Below, piece after piece: positions 1 to 8,135 of a stretch of 32,789 nt of DNA. The DNA is from a virus. The notes below the pieces were generated by a model, which had not been told where the DNA came from, did no database searches, and worked only from the letters and a program-made list of their open reading frames with translations. The DNA is taken from the IMG/VR virus record IMGVR_UViG_3300025141_000426, positions 1 to 32,789 of that record; one strand, given 5' to 3'. Position numbers and translations under genes: made by a program. The stretch's first letter is position 1; each line of letters opens with the position of its first letter.

Positions 1-3000
1 AACATTTACAACATGAACCATCATCCCCTAATAAAATTAGTCCAGCAACATGATTTTCACAATCTAACATCGTATTAAATGGGTATGGAGAACATGAAGG
101 TGATACTGGTCCATTAACAAATTGACAGTGACAATCTCCTATAGGTGGAACACATTCCCCACATACAAAATTACATTCTGTAGTACAAGCCGCGGCATTT
201 GTTCCAAAGAAAGTAACGCATGGGTTACCATCACTACCATTTGGTGCTGCTCCAATATAGGATAAACACCCATCTATAGCGTGACAACAATATTCAGTTT
301 GTGGTTCTTCACATCTTTTGGACCCTGTTTGAATTATTTGTTGGTCCGAACAGTTTCCTGGTGAAATGCTACTTGGTAAACCAGTACCACAAGACATTGT
401 ACCACCAAGACAGGTCAAATCACCCCAATTACAATGTGATGTTGCTGGATTACCACATAATTCACAACCACCTGTCCCTGGAGGTGCACAATCACAACAA
501 AATCTACAATGCTCTTCACATTGTGCTTGTGTGGGGAATCCTTGTCCCACTGGTAAATTACCTAGGGTTACCGCCCAATTATAATTATTAGTAGGGTCTG
601 AAGGACCCCCTACTCCTTGTCCAATAGCTTGTGTTTGGTATGAAATTCCTTGTAACCCAATATATGAACTTGGGCGGCACGCTGAGGACCCTACCGCATC
701 GTACAATCCCGCATCAGCCCCAGCCCAATCACACCACCATTCTTCTACATAATTATTACATAGACAATCCACATTTGCGAGTTCGCAATCCACAGCTGAA
801 GTATAAGTTACTGCTGCTAGGGACATAGGGATAAATTGACAGGTTTGTGCACCTTGAGAATTACATTCCCATGTACACCATTCTTGACAAGCAGATAATG
901 AAGCAAAAGTTCCTCCGGGACCATAAACTGGATAACACCCTACACCACCCAAACATGGATTACCATTTACTTGTGGGCAGTTACAACTATAGTCACATTC
1001 CCACGTAGTAGTTCCTGTACCTCCCGTACAACAATCAAACATTCCAGTAGATAGTTGGGTCTCACAGGTTATAAGAGAATCGTATGACCATAAATACCCA
1101 CTTGGTGCTCCAAGAAATAGTAAAACTACACTGGGTGCAACAGGGGGAAATGTATATGGGTATGGAGAATAACCAAGATAATTAATACCCAAATCAGTAT
1201 TTAGGATATAATCTTGCAGTACAACACAATTTGAGACTTCTGAAGCTTCAAATCCTGATGGGGGTCCTGGGTCTGCACAATAACAACCTGCTCTACATTG
1301 GCCATGATAAAAAGAAAGTGCGTTGGAACAATCAGTAGTTAAATAACAATTATTTTCGGTTTCCCACTGAGCTACATTGTATCCTGTGGGTACATTGTAC
1401 GTACAAGCAGATTGTGTACAACCCGATTCAGTACAAGAATATGTATCTCCACTAACGGTATCACAAGGACCACAAGGGTCTCCAATAACTGGTGTTGGTG
1501 TAGATGGGTCAAAAGATGGTAATCTTTCACATGTTTGCCAACAATTTGGTGTTCCGTCAGGGTAAGGTCCATCATCTGGTGGACTAGAGTTACAATCATA
1601 AACCCCTCCTGCTCCTGGTGGTAAACCAGTTATATCAATCGGACACATACATATCCAACAACAATCAGGGGTGTTTGCATCTCCATAGGTTACGGTTTCA
1701 TATATGTTATAAGTGTTATTTACATTAGTCCATGGTCCCATCCAAGTAAATCCAGTAGTAATTGGTATTCCGTTTACGGTTAACCAGTCTTCACACGCAC
1801 AATTACAAGTTTCTTCTAGTGGTACACAACATGTCATTCCTGTAGTACTCAGTGGGTCTGGACATAAACTATTTACACAATCTATCATATCACAATAAGG
1901 TAAACCTGGATGGTCTATAAAACATTGTGCCATCCCAAATAAACCTGAAGCTAGATTTACATATGCTGGTGAACAACAATTTACAAAACCTGGACCTTCT
2001 GTATCATCTAAGTCACTTTGCGATACCCAATAACATGGTAGTTGTCCCCCACCACCACTTTGGAGTGCAGGACCTGTAGTGGTGTACGCTGTCCATCCCA
2101 TGAATGCAGCCTGTGCTGGGTCTGCTTCACAAACCGCACGACAACACTCTGTTGCGTTACAACATTCTTCAAAAGTAGTATACCCTGTTGGGTTTCCTTG
2201 AGGGTCGGTAGGTGAACCTGGTGGGTATGTTACTCCTACTTGAGCCATAGCCCACTCACTAGCATAATAAGTACAACCACCTACTTGTGTGCCTACTATA
2301 GAAGGACTATTAGAAGGTACATCATCATACACAAAACAATCATATCCCCCAGGACATGTACACGCACTTTGACATTCAATTGATGATGCAAAGGTGGCCA
2401 TTCCCGCATATGGACCTGATGTCGGTACCCAAGGGTCCGTTCCTGTGTTAGAAACGGGCCAATAAGGACACGTATGTGTACCCGCACTAATAAATGCATA
2501 ACAAGGAACATTTGCTCCATTTACTTCATTTAAACAATCACATACATAACATTCCGTAGCACAAGAACAAACCATTTCACATTGGGTTAGTCCTGTTGCG
2601 TCATAGGTATACGGTGCCATTAGTGTACTTGCTGTTACACATCCTTCACAAGGGATTGGGCAGTCCCAACCACAAGGGGTGTCTCCAACCCCTAACCATT
2701 GTGGGTTGGCTGCATAACAATCACCGGAAGTTGCATAACCTGAACCTACATAGACGGGTTTACATCCTTCTTCACAATTATAAACCCACCTAACCCAATC
2801 ACAACAACCACTATAAGTCCCTGCTGGATTTGTGAACCCTGCATTACAATCACTTAGAGTGTAAGGGTCAAAAAACAATTCAAAAGTAAAAGCGGCATAA
2901 TCAATAAAGCTTGAAAAAGGTGCTGGTGTTGGTGGTAAGGTTTGCATTACCGCATATACATTGTCTATATAGTAGGTTGTTCCATTTAAAGAATCGTCTT

Positions 3001-5413
3001 GACATGATAATAAACTACAACAATTACCCCCTGCTTGTGGATTACTAGTAGTACATGAGTAAGCCGGTGGTTCACACCACTCTAAACAATCCATTTCATT
3101 ACCAAAAACTGGTCCTTGGGCTGGGTCTAACGCACTAGGGTCATTATATAAAGGATGTGCTGAAGAAATTTCTGTACACCCAGAACAAGCATATTGTTCA
3201 TCACAAATCCATCTATCTTCACAACATTGTCCTAGATAAAAATCAGTCATACAATCTTCATAAGCTGTATAACCAATTGTGGTACATGGTCCAACTGTTG
3301 TTGTCCCAGTTCCTGGTACTAACTCACAAGTTACTGTAGAACTTGATGATTGTCCTGTTTGAGCTGATACGGGTGGACAAACCCAACTAGAACATCCTAT
3401 ATAATCCCAATATTGGTTATTTGTTAATCCTGATGGGGGTGGTAATGTACCACCGGATAAAGCTCTATAACAATTACCCCATTGACCTAATGTAAATTGG
3501 CCGGTAATATATACATTCCCATTACTATAGACTCCTGCGGGACCTACTGGTGTTATAGTTGGGTATGCATTCCAGGTATTTGTTGGGTCATAACAAGGTA
3601 TTGATGTGTAATCTGGACATGCTTCACATTCTGGTGTACAAGCTTCCCAAACATGTTCTGATGGTTGTCCATTAAACCACCACACACCTTGAATCATATC
3701 TGTTGGTTTAATACCGGCCCAAGGGTCTATGGTTCCCCCTGACTGATTAATATCTTTTACTGCCATATAACAACAACATTCTCCCCATGTAGAATCAAAT
3801 ACTATATCACCTTTTATGTAGTTGGTGGTACCAGTCCACTCACCCCAATTAGTGTTAAGCAGTGGGTCAAAACTTATTGGTTCTGCTAGAGTTGTTATTC
3901 TATCTATATATTCGTCTTTTGTTTCACAATAAGTACAATCCCCTATTTCACACTTTACACAATCAAACGCACCAAAAGCAAAAGCATCTAACCCACAACT
4001 AACAGCTTCGTAAAGAGTAACTCCATTACTAAAGTCATAAAATGTTATTGGTGTATTAGTCCCTATACTAATGGTGTAAGCGGTGTACTGTGTAGTTTCA
4101 ATAGTAATCATTCCAGTAACCCCTTGTTCTATTTGGTTGGTTAGTGGGTTTATCACTTCCCCCATTAATGGTACCGCCACACCCAGTTGGTATCCTGGGG
4201 GTAAATTACCTGTTGATAGTGAAGTGTAACTCTGGAATGCACCTAATAGACTTTGTGTATTCCCTGTAACGTCAAAACAATTACTATTGTTACCACCATA
4301 AAATATTGGAGACATTCCACTATATTGTAATATATCTGTACCTGAATCTAAAGGTGAGAAAGGATATGCTCCAAAATATGTATTAGTACCTACTGGTCCA
4401 CTTGGTCCTATTACGGGGGCATTACTAGGAGCTATTCCTGTGTTGGCAGCTGCATTATAAGTTTGAGCTTGTAATGTATTATATGGCATAAAAGGAACCG
4501 ATATAACTTGAGAAACTGAGGTTGGTCCCCATTCATTTTCCTGTGTTATGGTAATTCTTCTAGTCCCTACACCAGCATAAGTGTGGGGTGTTGGGTTGGT
4601 TAGGGTTGGGAATTGTAGTGTTTCACAACAAGGGTCCCCAAATGAATTTGTACATGGAGGTATAGGACAATTACAATTGCAGTCCCCCCAATCTATAGTA
4701 TATGGTGAATCTTGATATGTCTTGTAATAACCGAAATCAGTAGTATTAGATACTTGTATTTTGTTACCTACAGCAGTAGTTGCCGTAACTATAAAATTAG
4801 AAAAAATGTCTTTTTGTCCCACATTACCATCCCAGATATCATAGTGACCAATATCGTTAAAGTCTTGGTCTAAGAATAAAGGTATTTGGTATAGGTCATT
4901 GAAAATAGGTTGTGGACAAAAACAAGATACGGTGTTAGCTGCTAAATGAGCTGTAGTTTGTGTGTTAAGTGGTTGGGATAAGGTGGATTGTGTTAACTGG
5001 AACACACTTATTAAGTCATTATAACTTTCACCAGTAAATGTCATTACACCAGCCTGAAATAAGTTTAACCCCGCAAATATCACATAAGGATGTGATTCTA
5101 CATCTAAACAAAATGGAGATGCTATTGGTGCTACATTACCATATGGTGGGCCGGGTGCATACACTGGCATAGTAGTAGTATCATTTAATAAAACACATGG
5201 ATTAGTAGTCGAACAAGCAGTTAACTCTGTTGGAAAATTATTCATATCCCCCTGTAAAGCGTTTTGTACTTGACTAAATGTGGAGTTGTACATTGTAAGC
5301 CCGGAACAATTGGTGCTCGTATTTATAGGGTAGAAATTCGTCCCTCCAGTACATGGTACTGTGAAGTAAACACTAGGGTTACTTCTTTTTATTCTATATT
5401 TGTGGATTTCCAT
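1..5413 (-). CDS. Giant cysteine-rich putative tail fibre/adhesin (C-terminus beyond left edge)
   Basis: Hand translation from the ATG at 5413 gives 1804 codons without a stop, running off the left edge. The ATG lies 3 bases after the stop of the 316-aa gene. Residues about 205-310 resemble a PKD domain (IDWGD near 241-244, then HTYAGVGT and an ITIT strand), with a Cys-rich insert at 245-263. Residues about 523-566 and 611-672 resemble chitin-binding CBM5/12 modules (YIKGDIV ... CY; NGNVY ... WGNCYRA ... PPPS ... YW). From about residue 465 onward roughly one residue in ten is Cys, with a recurring [YF]-x-[ST]-x(3)-C-x(3)-C motif and many C-Y pairs. I count about 145 Cys in total and few Lys or Arg. 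There is no obvious signal peptide or membrane helix. Its place after baseplate genes suggests a distal fibre or adhesin held by disulfides. The function is inferred; the open frame and composition are seen directly. Confidence 0.85.
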   Translation of the reverse strand, partial: MEIHKYRIKRSNPSVYFTVPCTGGTNFYPINTSTNCSGLTMYNSTFSQVQNALQGDMNNFPTELTACSTTNPCVLLNDTTTMPVYAPGPPYGNVAPIASPFCLDVESHPYVIFAGLNLFQAGVMTFTGESYNDLISVFQLTQSTLSQPLNTQTTAHLAANTVSCFCPQPIFNDLYQIPLFLDQDFNDIGHYDIWDGNVGQKDIFSNFIVTATTAVGNKIQVSNTTDFGYYKTYQDSPYTIDWGDCNCNCPIPPCTNSFGDPCCETLQFPTLTNPTPHTYAGVGTRRITITQENEWGPTSVSQVISVPFMPYNTLQAQTYNAAANTGIAPSNAPVIGPSGPVGTNTYFGAYPFSPLDSGTDILQYSGMSPIFYGGNNSNCFDVTGNTQSLLGAFQSYTSLSTGNLPPGYQLGVAVPLMGEVINPLTNQIEQGVTGMITIETTQYTAYTISIGTNTPITFYDFSNGVTLYEAVSCGLDAFAFGAFDCVKCEIGDCTYCETKDEYIDRITTLAEPISFDPLLNTNWGEWTGTTNYIKGDIVFDSTWGECCCYMAVKDINQSGGTIDPWAGIKPTDMIQGVWWFNGQPSEHVWEACTPECEACPDYTSIPCYDPTNTWNAYPTITPVGPAGVYSNGNVYITGQFTLGQWGNCYRALSGGTLPPPSGLTNNQYWDYIGCSSWVCPPVSAQTGQSSSSTVTCELVPGTGTTTVGPCTTIGYTAYEDCMTDFYLGQCCEDRWICDEQYACSGCTEISSAHPLYNDPSALDPAQGPVFGNEMDCLEWCEPPAYSCTTSNPQAGGNCCSLLSCQDDSLNGTTYYIDNVYAVMQTLPPTPAPFSSFIDYAAFTFELFFDPYTLSDCNAGFTNPAGTYSGCCDWVRWVYNCEEGCKPVYVGSGYATSGDCYAANPQWLGVGDTPCGWDCPIPCEGCVTASTLMAPYTYDATGLTQCEMVCSCATECYVCDCLNEVNGANVPCYAFISAGTHTCPYWPVSNTGTDPWVPTSGPYAGMATFASSIECQSACTCPGGYDCFVYDDVPSNSPSIVGTQVGGCTYYASEWAMAQVGVTYPPGSPTDPQGNPTGYTTFEECCNATECCRAVCEADPAQAAFMGWTAYTTTGPALQSGGGGQLPCYWVSQSDLDDTEGPGFVNCCSPAYVNLASGLFGMAQCFIDHPGLPYCDMIDCVNSLCPDPLSTTGMTCCVPLEETCNCACEDWLTVNGIPITTGFTWMGPWTNVNNTYNIYETVTYGDANTPDCCWICMCPIDITGLPPGAGGVYDCNSSPPDDGPYPDGTPNCWQTCERLPSFDPSTPTPVIGDPCGPCDTVSGDTYSCTESGCTQSACTYNVPTGYNVAQWETENNCYLTTDCSNALSFYHGQCRAGCYCADPGPPSGFEASEVSNCVVLQDYILNTDLGINYLGYSPYPYTFPPVAPSVVLLFLGAPSGYLWSYDSLITCETQLSTGMFDCCTGGTGTTTWECDYSCNCPQVNGNPCLGGVGCYPVYGPGGTFASLSACQEWCTWECNSQGAQTCQFIPMSLAAVTYTSAVDCELANVDCLCNNYVEEWWCDWAGADAGLYDAVGSSACRPSSYIGLQGISYQTQAIGQGVGGPSDPTNNYNWAVTLGNLPVGQGFPTQAQCEEHCRFCCDCAPPGTGGCELCGNPATSHCNWGDLTCLGGTMSCGTGLPSSISPGNCSDQQIIQTGSKRCEEPQTEYCCHAIDGCLSYIGAAPNGSDGNPCVTFFGTNAAACTTECNFVCGECVPPIGDCHCQFVNGPVSPSCSPYPFNTMLDCENHVAGLILLGDDGSCCKC

Positions 5414-5416
5414 ATA

Positions 5417-6367
5417 TTAAGCACTTACATATTCATAAAATTTTATTGGCATCGCGTTGGGTACTTGTAGTGTACCTGGAATCGCACCTGATGGTGTACC
5501 TCCTGGTAACCCAGTCCCTCTTGGTGTCCCTCCCCCTATAGCCATAATAGTTTCGTTAAACTGAGTAACCACATACCGATATTTTGGGTTGGTCGTAGAT
5601 GCGTTACTGGTGTTTATAAATAATTTAACTTTATAGTAAAACCATTCTGGGTAACTTAATATTTCCCCATTAGTAATTTGACTTAATGTGGGTTGTTCAT
5701 TTATCATGTTACTTACTTTTCCAGTTTTTGCGTTAAAGAATTTACAACTCATATAGAATTCGTCAATTTCTGTTAATTCTCTGTCTTTTAACCACTGGAT
5801 ATAATAATTCTCACTTCTTCCGTGTAAGGGGCCTAAAACACATGTAGGGACATATACCCCATACATAGGTAATAATATACCCGATGCTATCTGAGAAAAA
5901 TATTCTATAGGGTCTTCAAATTCATCTACGGGCGTTTCCACTCTAATACAATTATTTAATGGCATTATAGTTGTAAACATTATTTTTTGTTCTTTTCTTA
6001 ATGGTGAGTCATAGAAATCAAACTTAAAAAAACTCCTAGTAAATGCTTTTTTAGGTTTAGCTAAATCCTTATTTAAAAAACCTAAAACATTAAAATTATC
6101 TACATAAGAATTAGTTGCAGAATCCCAAAATTCAAATGAGTAGGATATGGTGTTGTTTCCACCACTATAAAGATTAACAACATTATTTTTATGAGCATAT
6201 CTAGTAGTCTCATAATCTTGTATTACATTTATATTATCTTGTAATTCTACCTCTTCCCAAGTTCTAACTAATTGTTCATTACCTATTTCGTCAAATGTTT
6301 GACCTATAGGAATGGTCACACTCCTATCCTTTAATGAAGCTTTTATATTTAATCTATTGACAGCCAT
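5417..6367 (-). CDS. Putative virion structural protein, 316 aa
   Basis: I do not recognise this family. The protein is 316 aa, rich in beta-prone, aromatic and Asn residues, with no signal peptide or transmembrane segment. It contains EDPIEYFSQIASGILLP (about residue 150) and a Gly/Pro/Thr-rich stretch near the C-terminus (GGGTPRGTGLPGGTPSGA), which resembles a flexible linker before a short tail. Its ATG overlaps the end of the 593-aa gene by 14 bases, and its stop lies 3 bases before the giant Cys-rich gene, so all three are probably co-translated. No Shine-Dalgarno sequence is visible. Its position between baseplate genes and the putative fibre suggests a baseplate-periphery, connector or fibre-attachment protein. 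That is inference from context only. Confidence 0.8.
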   Translation of the reverse strand: MAVNRLNIKASLKDRSVTIPIGQTFDEIGNEQLVRTWEEVELQDNINVIQDYETTRYAHKNNVVNLYSGGNNTISYSFEFWDSATNSYVDNFNVLGFLNKDLAKPKKAFTRSFFKFDFYDSPLRKEQKIMFTTIMPLNNCIRVETPVDEFEDPIEYFSQIASGILLPMYGVYVPTCVLGPLHGRSENYYIQWLKDRELTEIDEFYMSCKFFNAKTGKVSNMINEQPTLSQITNGEILSYPEWFYYKVKLFINTSNASTTNPKYRYVVTQFNETIMAIGGGTPRGTGLPGGTPSGAIPGTLQVPNAMPIKFYEYVSA

Positions 6368-8135
6368 CTGTATATTCTGTTAGTATAGTTAATGTTCCAG
6401 AGGATAGTGGGATTAATGCGGGCCCAACTGCCTCTATTTTAAATTCTAAATTATGGTATGGGTAGTGTGCATCATTAAGATATGGATAACTAACCCCATT
6501 ATCCCCATCTTCATAAGTTTCTACCGGTAAAATTTCTCTCCACCTAAATGTTTCCTCTGATAAAGAATAAACAGCGTACTGGGGCGATGTAAACAGACTA
6601 TCATTATAACTTATATAATTAGAGAATTTTTTTACTGGAATTTTATGGTGGGGGTTATATTTGAATATGGATTCCACAAAATCATATCCAGGTGTTCCAC
6701 CTACCTTATACATGGTATTTGTATTAAATTTTAAAGAATGACCTATTTCAGAAATTACCCTTTCCTTTAATTCAAAAGGATTATATTCCGCAAAAGCTCC
6801 TCTAAATGTAGACCCACTAGGTGGTAGTGGGTCAACACCTAAATTACCATTTTGAGTTAGACTGACTGGGTGTGCTCCATTATCTACAAATGGGTCAACA
6901 ACACCATTCTTTTTAAAATTCCAACCCCAACCATAACCAGCAGGACTAGAATTACCACCAGAATTCCAATCCCAAATTAAATTTCTGTTGGTGGTTAATA
7001 TTGTTAAATAAAACTCTGTTAATGGTCTATTAAATTGGTCATAGTAACTATCACTATTGATATTTCTGTTAACATTCCATAAAAATGAGTCGTATGATTG
7101 GTATAAGACCGATTTTGTATTGTATGTTGGGGTCCTTTTTGCTGGGAATATCCTTCCTTTCTTATTGTATATTCCTCTTTCAAAAGCTGTTTTGTCAAAT
7201 GTAAAGTCGTTTGGGTTGGTTATAAGTTTATGTATTTGGCAATAGTATTCAGATTTGGTTTCCAACATATTATCTGGATTTGTTACTCTTTTTAATGTAC
7301 CTACTGGTTCGGTGGGTAAAGAGGTCACATCTAAACCTATAGTTGTAATGTTCATTACGTAATCTTCTGAATTTTCTAACCCGTTACCTAGATAATCTAT
7401 TTTAAAAATCGTTTGGGGTGGGGTAGCATAGGTTGCTGTTACAGACACATCCACTACCAGATTTGCACCACCAAACGTGGTAGCTCCTGATTGTATTTCT
7501 ATATATTCACCTGGAAGTACACCATGCCTTACAGGTGTGATTATTTGTAATACTTCTTTACCATCAGTAGTTGTGACTCTAGGGGTAAAAGGTATACCAT
7601 CTCCTGCTAGAAATTGCATTCCAGAAATTGAGGCATAATCAGTATAGTACGTCATAGGTTGTAGAGTATCAGCGTCATGAACATAGGATATATATTGTAC
7701 CCAATTATCTTGAGATGCTAGTAATGGTTCCCACCCTGCTTTACTTGGGTTGATTCCATACCTTCTAGAAGGTATAAAGGTAAATGTTTCCGCTGGTGGT
7801 AGGCCTGAACAATAAGTTGGTGGTACCCCTAGCGTTTGGGGACAACCTATATAGTCTGGGATAAAATACATAGATTCCATAAAATCGGTTTCTTGGGTTG
7901 TCCCACTTATAATGTTATTAAATAATATGTCTATTTTACCGTATAATCTATATTGTGTTGAGTACTCTCTTTCGAAATCAAATTGGTCCCTAAGATTTAA
8001 AACTAGATTCCTATCTCCTTCGTGTATTTGTTTTTGTGTGGAATCTAAATAAGGTTGTAGGCGCAAATCACTGTTTGGGGACCCTGCAAATTTCGATTCC
8101 CCCCTTACTATTCGTATATTTTTTTCGTTACTCAT
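6354..8135 (-). CDS. Putative virion structural protein, 593 aa
   Basis: I do not recognise this family. The protein is 593 aa, soluble-looking, beta-rich and high in Asn, Tyr, Gly and Pro, as is usual for large tail proteins. The N-terminus (MSNEKNIRIVRGESKFAGSP) is polar and not a signal peptide. It has only a few Cys (for example GCP and YCSG near residues 97-108), far fewer than the 1220-aa protein before it. The start ATG shares one base with the stop of the 1220-aa gene (TAATG), a classic coupling arrangement, and the end (TAG) overlaps the 316-aa gene by 14 bases. By position it belongs to the baseplate or tail-fibre cassette. No enzymatic motif was found. Confidence 0.82.
   Translation of the reverse strand: MSNEKNIRIVRGESKFAGSPNSDLRLQPYLDSTQKQIHEGDRNLVLNLRDQFDFEREYSTQYRLYGKIDILFNNIISGTTQETDFMESMYFIPDYIGCPQTLGVPPTYCSGLPPAETFTFIPSRRYGINPSKAGWEPLLASQDNWVQYISYVHDADTLQPMTYYTDYASISGMQFLAGDGIPFTPRVTTTDGKEVLQIITPVRHGVLPGEYIEIQSGATTFGGANLVVDVSVTATYATPPQTIFKIDYLGNGLENSEDYVMNITTIGLDVTSLPTEPVGTLKRVTNPDNMLETKSEYYCQIHKLITNPNDFTFDKTAFERGIYNKKGRIFPAKRTPTYNTKSVLYQSYDSFLWNVNRNINSDSYYDQFNRPLTEFYLTILTTNRNLIWDWNSGGNSSPAGYGWGWNFKKNGVVDPFVDNGAHPVSLTQNGNLGVDPLPPSGSTFRGAFAEYNPFELKERVISEIGHSLKFNTNTMYKVGGTPGYDFVESIFKYNPHHKIPVKKFSNYISYNDSLFTSPQYAVYSLSEETFRWREILPVETYEDGDNGVSYPYLNDAHYPYHNLEFKIEAVGPALIPLSSGTLTILTEYTDGCQ

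Noticed and set aside
1372-2520. Short frames on both strands within 300-3340
   Set aside because: They lie inside the giant Cys-rich frame, which is open throughout and has coherent composition; these are frame shadows.
1005-5413. Diversity-generating retroelement target in the giant protein
   Set aside because: No reverse transcriptase or template repeat is visible in the window, and I saw no adenine-biased near-duplicate pair.
2-5413. True Kunitz inhibitor domains in the giant protein
   Set aside because: The FxSxxxCxxxC ending resembles Kunitz, but the other conserved Kunitz Cys and basic P1 site are not in register.
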